Positions 37,214-46,658 of a stretch of DNA of 61,115 bases are shown here, piece after piece. Source of the stretch: an uncultured Bacteroidia bacterium (lineage in GTDB: Bacteria > Bacteroidota > Bacteroidia > Bacteroidales > F082). Numbering within the stretch: position 1 is the first letter of the stretch; each line of letters begins with the position of its first letter. Location: assembly GCA_902801625.1 (NCBI GenBank), contig CADCJI010000016.1, positions 1-61,115 of the forward strand, read 5' to 3'. The notes below the pieces were generated by a model that searched no databases, was not told where the DNA came from, and saw only the letters and a program-made list of their open reading frames with translations. The position numbers were made by a program, and so were the translations under genes.

Positions 37214-38474
37214 CTTCAGTAGTTTCTGTAAGTGCTTGTATCTCTTGTTCTTTATTCATTTCCTCGTCTTCCATGCTCCGCGTAACGCTCAATATCATGC
37301 CCAAGATAAGACCCGTGGCCATCAACGAGGTACCGCCCATGCTTACCATAGGTAAGGGCTGTCCCGTGACCGGCAGCAATCCTATGGAAACACCCATGTT
37401 AATCATCGCCTGCAAAATGACCAAGAATCCCAATCCGAAGGCCATCAGCGCGCCAAAACTGAGCGGACGCTTGATGACGATGCGCAACACCCGAGTGAAG
37501 AGAATCACATAGAGCAGTAACACGACAATACCACCAATGAGCCCATATTCCTCTACAATGATGGCATAGATGAAATCGGAATAAGGGTGCGGCAAGAAGT
37601 TTCGCTGCTCACTCTTTCCGGGACCTTTTCCGAAGACCGAACTCGATGCCACAGCTATGTCGGCATAGGTGCGTTGCAAGTGCTTGTCATCAAAAGGATC
37701 GACTTTCTCCTTGTCCTCTCCCATCGACTTCAGGCGGTTGGTCCAAGTCTGGATTCGATTCTGCTTTGCCTTGTATTCAACACTCACCTCGCCCTTAGCC
37801 AAAGCTTCCTGCTGAGCCTTCACGCCACGATTGTTCAGGATGCTGGTCTTGGCAGCATCGAAGCCCAAATAAGCGGCCATGCCGACAATACAAATCCCGA
37901 TAAGTGCCAAGATGTGCAGGATCTTTACCCTACCGATGAAAAGCAGTACCATGCAAACCAGCACTAAAATGAGAGCGGTAGAAAGGTTCTCGGAGAAAAT
38001 CAAGGCGGCTGTCAACAGGATGGGCGCGGCCAGTTTAATCAGGAAGTCTTTGAAAAGATAAACCGAGCCTTCCATCATGATGATTTGGCGCGACAAATAG
38101 GTGATAAGGATGATTTTGGCCATCTCACTGGGCTGGAACGAAAATCCTCCAAGGTTGATGGAGCGGCTGGCATCGTTGATGTTGCGCCCGAACACCAAAG
38201 TGTAGAGCAACAAGGCCAAACTGGGAATCATCAACAGCAAGGCTAGTTTCGCATAGCGCTTGTAGTTGATTCGCGAGGCACCAATCATCATCAGAATGCC
38301 GAAAACCAGCATACCCAGATGCTTCATCATCAGGCGACCCGTGTTGCCATCGTATTTTGAGACTGCCAAGACGCTGGTGGCGCTATACACCACAATCAGC
38401 GAGATGATGCTCAAAATCAAGGCGACAATCCAAATCACCTTGTCACCCTTCATTATTTTATTGATGACGTTCAT
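37185..38474 (-). CDS. ftsW: FtsW, SEDS septal peptidoglycan polymerase
   Basis: 429-residue SEDS-family membrane protein with about ten transmembrane helices, the glycosyltransferase that works with FtsI at the septum. Family features: GGFSFQPSEMAKIILI, the large extracellular loop about residues 205-280, and TGQPLPMVSMGGTSLMATGLILG near the end. A polar Glu-rich tail follows. The start overlaps the end of the murD fragment by 17 bases and the end overlaps murG by 29. Confidence 0.96.
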   Translation of the reverse strand: MNVINKIMKGDKVIWIVALILSIISLIVVYSATSVLAVSKYDGNTGRLMMKHLGMLVFGILMMIGASRINYKRYAKLALLLMIPSLALLLYTLVFGRNINDASRSINLGGFSFQPSEMAKIILITYLSRQIIMMEGSVYLFKDFLIKLAAPILLTAALIFSENLSTALILVLVCMVLLFIGRVKILHILALIGICIVGMAAYLGFDAAKTSILNNRGVKAQQEALAKGEVSVEYKAKQNRIQTWTNRLKSMGEDKEKVDPFDDKHLQRTYADIAVASSSVFGKGPGKSEQRNFLPHPYSDFIYAIIVEEYGLIGGIVVLLLYVILFTRVLRIVIKRPLSFGALMAFGLGFLVILQAMINMGVSIGLLPVTGQPLPMVSMGGTSLMATGLILGMILSVTRSMEDEEMNKEQEIQALTETTEDEREPESRD

Positions 38475-39021
38475 GCTCCATTCTCCTTACAGTTTCCGTG
38501 AATTGGTTGCCGCGATCGGTATAGGTCTCCCCTATCGCCGATTTGCAGGCAGGCGAAAACAGCACAATGTCGTTGTCCTGGGCAAGCAAAGATGCCAAAT
38601 TGACCGCTTCATCGATGCTCTCAACTTCAAACAAATCCGTTATGTCTTTATGAAAAGCCTTCTTCAACTTGGCATTGCCCTCACCAACACAAACCATGGC
38701 TCTCACCTTTTGCTTCACGACCTTTTTCAAGTCCTTGAAATCAGCCATACTGTCGTCACCACCCACAATCCAAACGACAGGCTTGACGATGTTCTGGAAG
38801 GTGAACCAAGTGGCGTTGACATTTTCGGCACGCGAGTCGTCGTAATACATCACGCCGTCAACGGTGGCAATATACTCCTGACGATGGTCGACAGTATTCA
38901 AGTCACTGAGGCTCAGCTTAATGTTCTCTTTCCTAATTTGCAAAACCTTTGACGATATGCCGTCTACCATAGTGGTGGGACATTTTAATCTGGTGTTGGT
39001 TAATTCTTCGTAGTATGTCAT
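38458..39021 (-). CDS. murD: MurD C-terminal fragment (truncated, probably not a working ligase)
   Basis: 187 residues in the murD position between mraY and ftsW. Only the end of the central domain (about residues 10-45, ISSKVLQIRKENIKLSLSDL) and the C-terminal Mur-ligase domain (about 46-180, DHRQEY, KPVVWIVGG, YTDRGNQF) are present. The N domain and the whole ATP-binding core with GKT are absent. An in-frame stop lies upstream, and only 125 bases separate it from mraY. Substrate motifs are altered: usual DSKATN reads DSRAEN, and usual SPACASFD reads SPACKSAI. Full MurD is about 440 residues. It is either a decaying pseudogene or a repurposed domain; a full MurD should exist elsewhere. Assembly error at the adjacent repeats is possible. 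Confidence 0.85.
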   Translation of the reverse strand: MTYYEELTNTRLKCPTTMVDGISSKVLQIRKENIKLSLSDLNTVDHRQEYIATVDGVMYYDDSRAENVNATWFTFQNIVKPVVWIVGGDDSMADFKDLKKVVKQKVRAMVCVGEGNAKLKKAFHKDITDLFEVESIDEAVNLASLLAQDNDIVLFSPACKSAIGETYTDRGNQFTETVRRMEHERHQ

Positions 39022-39030
39022 TTTTGGTTT

Positions 39031-39146
39031 AGAGTTTAGAGTTCAGAGTTTAGAGTTTAGAGTCAGTTGAGAGTTTAGAGTTGTTCAGTTAAAAAGTGCG
39101 ATTCTTGAATTTTGAATTTTGAATTTTGAATCTTTGAATCTTTAAT
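39031..39146. repeat. Simple-sequence repeats at the murD deletion point
   Basis: Several copies of an AGTTTAGAG-type unit (39031-39082) are followed by GAATTTT/GAATCTT units (39107-39140). The tract lies exactly between mraY and the truncated murD and could have promoted recombination. Confidence 0.7.
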
Positions 39147-40424
39147 CTATCTGATTTTAAATGTAATAAGGGTGAATGCAGCCAGCAATATGGTGACGAT
39201 CCAAAACCGAATGGTGATCTTCACCTCATGATGGACGGTATTGAAGCCCTCACCACGCCCCTTGAAAGTGACGGTGGAGTTAGGCCATGCTTTCTTGAAG
39301 TCACTATAGCTCGTTCTGAAGTGGTCATGCAAGGGGCCTTTCTTCCATATGCGGTGCTTCTTGCCTGTCTTGACAAAGCGCTTCACATCCAAGTCGGAAA
39401 GAATCTCAAACAGGAACACGCCGCAAAGCAAAGGCAACAGCAACTCCTTGTGCATAATGATAGCCGACACAGCGATGATGCCACCGATGGTCAGGCTACC
39501 TGTGTCACCCATGAAAATCTGAGCTGGGAAAGAGTTAAACCACAAGAAGCCGACAAGGGCACCTACAAAAGCAGCCATAAACACGACAAGTTCCTCACTT
39601 CCTGGGATATACATCACATCGAAATGGCTAGCTGTGACCGCATTACTGGAGATATAAGCCAAAATGACCAATGTGATTCCTATGATGGCCGAATTGCCCG
39701 AAGCCATACCATCCATACCATCGTTGAGATTGGAGCCGTTGCTGACAGCTGCCACGACAAAGACAGTAAGCAGCACAAAGAAAATCCATGCAAGGTTGTA
39801 CATCCACTTGGGACCAGCCCACTTGAACAAGTCGGCATAGTTGAGGTTGTGGTTTTTCAGGAACGGGATAGTAGTCCTTGTCGACTTCACGTCGGGACTC
39901 TTCACCACGATTTCCTTGTTGTCCTCAATCTTCAACTGGACAGTCTCGTTGATTTGCACCGCAGGGCTGAAACGCAAGGTCAAGCCGACAAGCAGACCGA
40001 GCAGAATCTGTCCGCCTAACTTTACTGCAGGCTTCAGTCCGTCTTTCTTGCCCCTAAAGGTCTTCACAAAGTCATCGGCAAATCCTAAAATACCAAGAAT
40101 CAACGTAGTGGCAATCATCAATAGGGTGTAAACACTATGAAGCTTGCACACCAAAAGCACTGGGATCAAAATGGCGGCAATAATGATTACGCCACCCATA
40201 GTGGGTACACCAACTTTCTTGGTGTTATATGGATCAATGGACTCATCACGCTGGGTCTCAACGATTTTCTTACGCTTCAACATCTTGATGAACCAATTGC
40301 CAAACCACACGGCCACAACCAATGAGAGGATGATGGCAACGGCAGCCCGGAAGGTGACGTAGTTGAACACACCCGCACCCGGAAAATCGCATTGTTGCAG
40401 ATAATTGAACAGATAGTACAACAT
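39147..40424 (-). CDS. mraY: Phospho-MurNAc-pentapeptide translocase MraY
   Basis: 425-residue polytopic membrane enzyme that makes lipid I from UDP-MurNAc-pentapeptide and undecaprenyl phosphate. Conserved pieces: GVPTMGGVIIIAAILIP, GFADDFVKTFRGKKDGL (Asp pair), NLNDGMDGMASG, and FMGDTGSLTIGG. It is longer than E. coli MraY (360) because of an extracytoplasmic insertion at about residues 155-200, as in other Bacteroidetes. The last helix and the C-terminal HHDHF-like segment (GPLHDHFRTSY) are intact. It ends at the repeat tract before the murD fragment. Confidence 0.96.
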   Translation of the reverse strand: MLYYLFNYLQQCDFPGAGVFNYVTFRAAVAIILSLVVAVWFGNWFIKMLKRKKIVETQRDESIDPYNTKKVGVPTMGGVIIIAAILIPVLLVCKLHSVYTLLMIATTLILGILGFADDFVKTFRGKKDGLKPAVKLGGQILLGLLVGLTLRFSPAVQINETVQLKIEDNKEIVVKSPDVKSTRTTIPFLKNHNLNYADLFKWAGPKWMYNLAWIFFVLLTVFVVAAVSNGSNLNDGMDGMASGNSAIIGITLVILAYISSNAVTASHFDVMYIPGSEELVVFMAAFVGALVGFLWFNSFPAQIFMGDTGSLTIGGIIAVSAIIMHKELLLPLLCGVFLFEILSDLDVKRFVKTGKKHRIWKKGPLHDHFRTSYSDFKKAWPNSTVTFKGRGEGFNTVHHEVKITIRFWIVTILLAAFTLITFKIR

Positions 40425-40427
40425 GGC

Positions 40428-41885
40428 TTATGCCTCCTTCAATGCTTCCGACAACACTTCCTTGTCGTCGAAATGGTTCTTTACTCCGTTGATTTCCTGA
40501 TAGTTCTCATGACCTTTGCCTGCCAAAAGGATGATGTCACCCCGTTTAGCCAAGGCCACAGCAGTACGAATTGCCTCGCGACGGTTGGTAATGCTCAACA
40601 CCTTGCCACGGTCTTCTTCGGCCACACCAGCTTTCATCTGACGAATAATCTCATCAGGGTCTTCGTTGCGAGGATTGTCGCTGGTGAGGATGACGCGGTC
40701 ACTGAGCTTCACTGCAACGGCAGCCATCTCGGGACGCTTTGTGGTGTCACGGTTGCCGCCACAACCCACCACTGTGATGAGCGTCTCCTTGTGGCAACGC
40801 ACCTCATTGATGGTCACCAACACATTCTCCAATGCGTCAGGCGTGTGGGCATAGTCAACAATACCGACAATACCCTGCTCAGAATGCACCATGTCGAAAC
40901 GACCATTAGCACCACGCAACTTGCTGATTTCGACTAACAATTCATCCTTATCAAAACCCAAAGCAGTAGCCGCGCCATAAATAGCCAACAGATTACTCGC
41001 ATTGAAGCCACCGACGAGCTGAGTGAACATCTCTGTACCATTCACCTTAAGCAACATACCAGCGAAATGGCTTTCCATTATGACACCTTTGAAGTCGGCA
41101 TCGTGTTTCAAGGCATAGCTCAACTTGCGGGCCTGCGTGTTTTGCAGCATAAACGCGCCGTTCTTGTCATCCAAGTTGGTCAATGCGAATGCGGACTGCG
41201 GCAAACCGTCGAAGAACTTCTTCTTGGCGTTGCGATAGTTGGCCATGGTCTTATGGTAGTCGAGGTGGTCGTGCGTCAAGTTAGTGAAGATGCCACCAGC
41301 GAAATGCAATCCCGCGATGCGGTCTTGCGCAACACTGTGGGAGCTCACCTCCATAAAAGCGAATTCACAGCCCTTGTCAACCATCTGCTGCAACAAGGTG
41401 TTCAGCTCGATAGGATCAGGAGTCGTGTGCGTTGAAGGAACAACCTCACGGTTGACGATGTTCTCAATCGTCGAGAGCAAACCGCAACTATAGCCCGCTT
41501 CAGTGAAAAGCCTATATAATAAGGTGGCGATGGTGGTCTTGCCATTGGTACCTGTCACGCCCACCAACTTCAACTTCTCCGAAGGATTGCCGAAGAAATT
41601 GGAAGCGCCAACACCCAATACGTATGCTGAGTTATCTACTTTCACGTAGGTGACATTTTCAGCTTTTTTACGGGGCAGTTTCTCACACACAATCACCGAA
41701 GCGCCTTTTTCGATGGCACCGTCAATGTAGTCGTGGCCATCGACCTGCGTACCTTTGACGGCAAAAAACAAGGTGCCTTGGCTTACCTTACGGGAATCGA
41801 AAGTGATGTCGGCAACATCGACGTCTTTCTCTCCAACGATCTCCAAAAGGTTGCAATTCGTCAATATGTCTTTGAGTTTCATCAT
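40428..41885 (-). CDS. murE: UDP-MurNAc-tripeptide synthetase MurE (meso-DAP type)
   Basis: 485-residue Mur ligase that adds the third peptide residue. The ATP loop is GVTGTNGKTTIATLLYRLF. The carbamylated-Lys region and SHSVAQDRIAGL are present, and the amino-acid selectivity motif DNPRNEDP specifies meso-diaminopimelate, the expected Bacteroidetes cross-link residue. The start overlaps the ftsI stop by 4 bases. mraY begins 4 bases after its end. Confidence 0.97.
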   Translation of the reverse strand: MMKLKDILTNCNLLEIVGEKDVDVADITFDSRKVSQGTLFFAVKGTQVDGHDYIDGAIEKGASVIVCEKLPRKKAENVTYVKVDNSAYVLGVGASNFFGNPSEKLKLVGVTGTNGKTTIATLLYRLFTEAGYSCGLLSTIENIVNREVVPSTHTTPDPIELNTLLQQMVDKGCEFAFMEVSSHSVAQDRIAGLHFAGGIFTNLTHDHLDYHKTMANYRNAKKKFFDGLPQSAFALTNLDDKNGAFMLQNTQARKLSYALKHDADFKGVIMESHFAGMLLKVNGTEMFTQLVGGFNASNLLAIYGAATALGFDKDELLVEISKLRGANGRFDMVHSEQGIVGIVDYAHTPDALENVLVTINEVRCHKETLITVVGCGGNRDTTKRPEMAAVAVKLSDRVILTSDNPRNEDPDEIIRQMKAGVAEEDRGKVLSITNRREAIRTAVALAKRGDIILLAGKGHENYQEINGVKNHFDDKEVLSEALKEA

Positions 41886-44035
41886 TTTTCAAGTTTTAAG
41901 TGCATTGTGCTATTGGCTTTGACGGTATCGCCAGCGTGCAGCGACTGCTCTTTGACAACACCTTGACCCGTGAATTCCGTACTGATGCCCATATTCTCAA
42001 GAAGATAAATGGCATCCGTGATGTCCATACCGACCACATCAGGCACAACGCTATTGGAAAGTTTGGCCTCGCGCATGGTGATTTGGCCATTCTCATTGCT
42101 CTCCACCGTCACCCAGTCGCCGTTGATGGCATAGTCACTGTAGTTTCTGGCAATGCCTTTAAGGTACTGCGACTCCTTATCGTGACGCACAATGACAGGT
42201 CCCTTAGCTTTATCCGCTTTCATCACGACGCTGTCATCTTCCATGATTCCAATACGCGCGGCATACACCTTTTCGGCAATCTCCCTGAAACCTGGCGCCG
42301 ACACGCCACCAGCAGCCCATTTGGCGCCACGGGCGCGGCTCACCATGATGATGCAGCTGTAGCGCGGCTTGTCGGTGGGGAAATAACCCACAAAAGTGGT
42401 GTTGTACAACTTTCTTCCAATGCCCGGTTCGTGGTAGGCATAGCCTTGAACCTTGTCGTAATACTGTGCAGTGCCCGTCTTGCCCGCCACTCCAACAACA
42501 CAGTCGGCAAACTGACGCTTGGCCGTGCCTCTAATTACCACACCCTCCAGCATGGTCTGTATTTTCTTTATGGCCTCTGGCGAAGCGATATGCTCATTGA
42601 GCACAATAGGCTCAAATTTCTCCACGGTCTGTTCGCCACGACGAATCTCAGTGACAAATTGGGGCTTCATCATGCGACCCCCATTGGCGATGGCATTATA
42701 AAGCATCAAGAGCTGCATCGGGGTGACATTCACCTCATAGCCGATTGACATCCACGGCAAGGACACATTCGACCAAAGCTTACGACCATCCTTAGTCTTA
42801 TCGTTCGGGTGCTTGATGACTGGCTGGGCCTCACCCGAGATGCCTGTGCCGATCTTCTTGTTCAGGCCCAAGGCATACAAACCATCGACATATCTCTCGG
42901 GATGTGCGGCGAAGTTTTTCGTAACCAACACCGCAGTGCCTTTGTTCGACGACTGCTCAATAACCTCCTGAACGGTGCAGATGCCACCTTTGGCAAAGCT
43001 ATGGTCGTCCTTCATCGTACGATTCGAGAACTTGATGGGGCCCGTGCCGATGTTCACCTTATCGCTGAGGCTCATGTTTTCGTTGTTGTTGAGCAGCACG
43101 ACCATCGAAGCAATCTTGAATACTGATCCCGGCTCGTAGCGCTCAGTCAAAGCCACATTGTACAGCTCCTCATATTTACCCGTCTCATGGTTGAGGCTCA
43201 AGTTGGCCAAGGCCTTGACATAGCCCGTCTCCACATCCATCAGGATGGCGCAACCTTGTTCCGCCTTGTTGACGGTCAACGTATTGTTGAGCGCACTCTC
43301 CACAATATCCTGCAACTTGATGTCGAAGGTGGTGATGACATCGTCGCCATTTTGGGCATCGGTGTTGTCTTCTGAGTCGACGGGAATCCAACCACCATGG
43401 TGGATCCTACGCACCAATTGTCTGCCGTTTTGTCCTCTGAGATAGTCATTGTAAGCGCCCTCAAGACCGAAAAAGTAGCCCTTCTTCTCGTTGGCCATGC
43501 CAAGCATAAGGCTAGCCAGGTTCTTATAGGGATGTTCACGCCTGATCTTCTTTTCAACGATGATGCCACCCTTGTAGATGCCACGGTTGAAGATGACAAA
43601 ACTCTGCATCTTGCGCAGTTCCGCTTGGGTGATATTCAGTGCTATCTTGTAATGGCGGTTCTTTTTGGCCTTGCCTTCGGCGAAGAAAGCCTTCCATTGG
43701 GCAGCATTACGCTTAGGAAGCAACTCTGCCATCTGTACGCAAAGCGAATCGATGTTTTCGGCCAAAACAACCGAGTCAACTGCCTTGTAATCGAAAAAGA
43801 CATCATAGAGCGGGATGGTGGTTGCCATCAGTTGCCCGTCTGAAGAAAAGATGTTGCCGCGCGATGCTTCCAAAGTGTCGACACGGTATTCACGCTGTTC
43901 GGCGAGCTTCACCAACTCCTTATTGTCCTTGGTCTGCACCACGATGATCTTCGCGATGATGGCGATGCCAAAGACAAGGACGAGGAAATAAACCAAGTAG
44001 GTTTTCCAAAGCGTATCGGTTTTCGGATCAATCAT
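41882..44035 (-). CDS. ftsI: Septal transpeptidase FtsI (PBP) with PASTA domain
   Basis: 717-residue class B penicillin-binding protein. One N-terminal membrane helix (about residues 12-32), the pedestal domain, then the transpeptidase domain with Ser304-Val-Phe-Lys307 (EPGSVFK), an SSN motif and Lys519-Thr-Gly (GKTGTAQ). A single C-terminal PASTA domain (about 650-717, VPDVVGMDITDAI) may bind nascent peptidoglycan. It cross-links septal wall and is the target of beta-lactams such as aztreonam. Start overlaps the ftsL stop (ATGA); end overlaps murE. Confidence 0.96.
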   Translation of the reverse strand: MIDPKTDTLWKTYLVYFLVLVFGIAIIAKIIVVQTKDNKELVKLAEQREYRVDTLEASRGNIFSSDGQLMATTIPLYDVFFDYKAVDSVVLAENIDSLCVQMAELLPKRNAAQWKAFFAEGKAKKNRHYKIALNITQAELRKMQSFVIFNRGIYKGGIIVEKKIRREHPYKNLASLMLGMANEKKGYFFGLEGAYNDYLRGQNGRQLVRRIHHGGWIPVDSEDNTDAQNGDDVITTFDIKLQDIVESALNNTLTVNKAEQGCAILMDVETGYVKALANLSLNHETGKYEELYNVALTERYEPGSVFKIASMVVLLNNNENMSLSDKVNIGTGPIKFSNRTMKDDHSFAKGGICTVQEVIEQSSNKGTAVLVTKNFAAHPERYVDGLYALGLNKKIGTGISGEAQPVIKHPNDKTKDGRKLWSNVSLPWMSIGYEVNVTPMQLLMLYNAIANGGRMMKPQFVTEIRRGEQTVEKFEPIVLNEHIASPEAIKKIQTMLEGVVIRGTAKRQFADCVVGVAGKTGTAQYYDKVQGYAYHEPGIGRKLYNTTFVGYFPTDKPRYSCIIMVSRARGAKWAAGGVSAPGFREIAEKVYAARIGIMEDDSVVMKADKAKGPVIVRHDKESQYLKGIARNYSDYAINGDWVTVESNENGQITMREAKLSNSVVPDVVGMDITDAIYLLENMGISTEFTGQGVVKEQSLHAGDTVKANSTMHLKLEK

Positions 44036-44400
44036 GGCTCCTCTTTCTTTTCAGGTTCGACATTCATGTTGATGCGCTTCAGGGGCTCGGTGGCTTCCTT
44101 CAGCCCTGTGCCTTGCAGCCTTTTGACCAGCACAGACTGTTTTGAAGCCTCCATAATGGCCGATTTCACCTGTATGTATTCCACCTGCAAGTCGTTAAGG
44201 TGCTTGTTGGCCTTGACTAACTCACGGTTTTTCTCCTCGGCGATATAGGTATTGGTGATGATGACCATCAACAAGATGGTGACATACGCAAGGAAGAGAA
44301 ACTGCTTGGTGAATTTCTCCCTCACGAGGAAAGTGCCGCCCAGAACCGACATCACTCTCTTACTGCTCTTCTTTTTCTTTGACTCTTTCTGTTCTTTCAT
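44032..44400 (-). CDS. ftsL: FtsL-like division protein
   Basis: 122-residue bitopic protein: Lys/Ser-rich cytoplasmic N terminus, one membrane helix (about residues 32-51, LFLAYVTILLMVIITNTYI), then a periplasmic coiled coil (about 52-95). Little sequence identity to E. coli FtsL, but size, topology and position between rsmH and ftsI identify it. It belongs with FtsQ and FtsB in the divisome core; a Bacteroidetes annotation would read FtsL-like. Confidence 0.85.
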   Translation of the reverse strand: MKEQKESKKKKSSKRVMSVLGGTFLVREKFTKQFLFLAYVTILLMVIITNTYIAEEKNRELVKANKHLNDLQVEYIQVKSAIMEASKQSVLVKRLQGTGLKEATEPLKRINMNVEPEKKEEP

Positions 44401-44404
44401 GTCG

Positions 44405-45301
44405 TTATTTCCTTTCCGCGATTCTGAGTTTGGCGCTGCGAGCCCTGTTGTTGTTTTCCATCTCCTCGTCGGAGGGAACGATAGGCTTGCGCGTAATAAT
44501 AGTATAAGGTGTCAGCAGGTTGCCATAGAAGTCTTTTTCCTCCTTGCCTTCGGCATTGCCAGTCTTCATGAAGTTCTTCACAAGACGGTCTTCCAACGAA
44601 TGGTACGACATCACCACAAGACGGCCACCCTGCTTCAAAACATCTGGGCAGTGTGCGAGGAAAGCACTGAGGGCTTCAAGCTCTTGGTTCACCTCAATGC
44701 GCAAGGCTTGGAAGAGCTGGGCGAGCACCTTGTTTTCCTTGCCGCGTGGGAGGCGACGCTGCACCGCTGCTTTCAGCTGTTCCGTGGTCTCAATAGGCTC
44801 AGTCTCGCGCGCCATGATGATGTCGGAGGCCATGAGCTGGGGCTGTTGCATCTCGCCGTAGAGTCGAAAGATGCGCGTCAGGTCGGCATGGTCGTAGGTA
44901 TTCACCACGGTGGCGGCGTCGTTGGGGGTCATCTGGCTCATACGCATGTCCAAAGGTCCGTCGAAGCGTGTCGAGAAGCCTTTCTCAGGTGTGTCGAATT
45001 GGTGCGAAGAAACACCCAAGTCGGCGATGACGCCGTCAATCTGACGGCCGCCGTTATAAAGCTGAATAAAGTTCTTGAAGTACTTGAAGTTTTGGGGAAT
45101 GAAGGTGAAGCGTTCATCATCAAAGGCATTGGCTTCGGCATCCTCGTCCTGGTCGAAAGCATAGAGGTGACCCGTCGTCAACCTTTCAAGGATGGCGCGC
45201 GAATGGCCACCACCGCCAAAGGTAACGTCGACGTAGATGCCCTCGGGGTTGATGTTCAAGCCCTCGATGCACTCTTTCAACATGACCGGATTGTGATACA
45301 T
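44405..45301 (-). CDS. rsmH: 16S rRNA m4C1402 methyltransferase RsmH (MraW)
   Basis: 298-residue SAM-dependent enzyme that N4-methylates C1402 in the ribosomal P site. N terminus HNPVMLKECIEGL, SAM loop YVDVTFGGGGHSRAIL, DLGVSSHQFDTPEKGFSTRFDGPLDMRM, and the C-terminal VMSYHSLEDRLVKNFM. Its place right after mraZ is conserved in the dcw cluster. It ends 4 bases before ftsL. Confidence 0.97.
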   Translation of the reverse strand: MYHNPVMLKECIEGLNINPEGIYVDVTFGGGGHSRAILERLTTGHLYAFDQDEDAEANAFDDERFTFIPQNFKYFKNFIQLYNGGRQIDGVIADLGVSSHQFDTPEKGFSTRFDGPLDMRMSQMTPNDAATVVNTYDHADLTRIFRLYGEMQQPQLMASDIIMARETEPIETTEQLKAAVQRRLPRGKENKVLAQLFQALRIEVNQELEALSAFLAHCPDVLKQGGRLVVMSYHSLEDRLVKNFMKTGNAEGKEEKDFYGNLLTPYTIITRKPIVPSDEEMENNNRARSAKLRIAERK

Positions 45302-45312
45302 GTTTATCCTCC

Positions 45313-45762
45313 CTATTTGATGTTTTCGCCAAGCAGGTTGAAGAACTCCTCGTCGTCAAGCTCGTCGATGGACTGTTCGTAGAGGTTCTTGTCCCAGATT
45401 TCCATCTTCGTCGTGACCGAAGTGATGACCAGGTCTTTCACGAGCGCACCTTTTTCGATGAGGTCCTTGGGAATCTGCAGTCGGCCGCTGCCGTCGAGTC
45501 GCACGAAACGGGCTCCAGCATTGTATTTGCGCAGCACCGCCTCCTGCTTCGCCTTGAATTGACTGAATGCAGCACGCAGCTGGTCTTGCACCTCATCCCA
45601 GTCTTTTCTCGTGTAGAGTTCAAGGCAGGTGGCATGAAGACCAGGACGAAGGACAAAGCCTTCTTCCACTTGACTTCCCAATTGCTCCTTGAATTCGCTA
45701 GGCACCAAAAGACGGCCTTTCGAATCCAATTTGCAGTTATAATGTCCTACCAAGTAACTCAT
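45313..45762 (-). CDS. mraZ: Transcriptional regulator MraZ
   Basis: 149-residue protein with two MraZ/AbrB-type swapped-hairpin repeats: GHYNCKLDSKGRLLVPSEFK at the N terminus and ARFVRLDGSGRLQIPKDLIE in the second half. First gene of the dcw operon. In other bacteria MraZ binds repeats upstream of itself to control the cluster. No clear set of direct repeats is seen in the 176 bases upstream here, only the promoter. Confidence 0.96.
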   Translation of the reverse strand: MSYLVGHYNCKLDSKGRLLVPSEFKEQLGSQVEEGFVLRPGLHATCLELYTRKDWDEVQDQLRAAFSQFKAKQEAVLRKYNAGARFVRLDGSGRLQIPKDLIEKGALVKDLVITSVTTKMEIWDKNLYEQSIDELDDEEFFNLLGENIK

Positions 45763-45789
45763 TGTCGTTTGTCATCATTTTTCCAGCTG

Positions 45790-45819
45790 CAAAGATATAC
45801 ACTTTTTCCCACTTACAAA
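45790..45819 (-). promoter_or_regulatory. Promoter of the dcw cluster (mraZ)
   Basis: -7 element TATCTTTG (45790-45797) and a -33 TTTG (45816-45819) separated by 18 bases, both on the minus strand. The -7 element ends 27 bases upstream of the mraZ ATG. It is the best promoter match in the window together with that at 60902-60931. Confidence 0.7.
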
Positions 45820-45959
45820 CACTTTTCTACACAAATTAAAAACAAGTTATCAACAAAATTTGTTCATAACTTTGTTTATATCTTGTTGAAATCTTGTTAA
45901 TTTTTTAGAGTTCAAAGCAATATTTTTCAACAAAAACAATGGATTTCGGCTTTTTTTGT

Positions 45960-45967
45960 TACTTTTG
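45960..45967 (+). promoter_or_regulatory. -7 promoter element of engB
   Basis: TACTTTTG (TAnnTTTG) ends 28 bases before the ATG at 45996. It excludes the upstream in-frame ATG at 45939. Confidence 0.6.
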
Positions 45968-45995
45968 CAAAATAGTTGAGAAAAACACCGCACTT

Positions 45996-46613
45996 ATGGA
46001 CATCAAAAAAGCCGAATTCCTAATGAGCAACACTCGCTTTGAGTTCTTGCCGAACGACAACATTCCCGAATATGCCTTCATTGGCCGCTCCAACGTGGGC
46101 AAATCATCGCTAATCAACATGTTGGTGCAACGCAAGGGTCTAGCCAAAACTTCATCGGTGCCAGGAAAAACGGTGGCCATCAACCATTTCATTGTCAATG
46201 ACGCTTGGTATCTTGTCGACTTGCCGGGCTATGGTTATGCACAGCACTCGAAGAAGACTCGCGAGCAATGGCGCGTGATGATCAACAACTACATCAGTCG
46301 CCGCCGCAATTTGGTGTGTACTTTCGTTTTGGTCGACTCGCGCATCGAGCCGCAAAACAACGATTTGGGCTTTGTAGAATGGTTAGGTGAAAACCAAGTG
46401 CCTTTCTGCATTGTGTTCACCAAAGCTGACAAGGTCTCGAAAGCCGAGCTTGAAAGGAATGTGGAAGCCTTCAAGGCGAAACTTTTGGAAGAGTGGGAAG
46501 AGCTGCCTCCCATCTTTATCACTTCAGCGGAGAAGAAGACAGGTCGAGATGAAGTTCTCGATTACATTGAGCAGCAAAACAACGAGATCGCTGATTTGAT
46601 GAACAAACGCTGA
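45996..46613 (+). CDS. engB: Ribosome-biogenesis GTPase EngB (YihA/YsxC)
   Basis: 205-residue TRAFAC GTPase needed for large-subunit maturation. G1 [11 protein letters not shown]2 region with KTVAINHF, G3 DLPGYGYA, G4 TKADK, G5 SAEKK. Full family length when started at MDIKKAEF (45996). It is divergent from the dcw cluster and shares its upstream region with mraZ. A small membrane-protein gene follows on the same strand after 45 bases. Confidence 0.96.
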   Translation: MDIKKAEFLMSNTRFEFLPNDNIPEYAFIGRSNVGKSSLINMLVQRKGLAKTSSVPGKTVAINHFIVNDAWYLVDLPGYGYAQHSKKTREQWRVMINNYISRRRNLVCTFVLVDSRIEPQNNDLGFVEWLGENQVPFCIVFTKADKVSKAELERNVEAFKAKLLEEWEELPPIFITSAEKKTGRDEVLDYIEQQNNEIADLMNKR

Positions 46614-46658
46614 CCAACTTAAATCTTTAAATACTAAACCCTTTAATCTAAAATCACT

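Noticed and set aside
38458-39021. murD split by a simple frameshift
   Set aside because: Only 125 bases lie between the fragment and mraY, so the missing 250 residues are not present in any frame.
39031-39146. CRISPR array
   Set aside because: The short units are 7-9 bases, irregular and without spacers. No repeat-spacer pattern was seen anywhere in the window.
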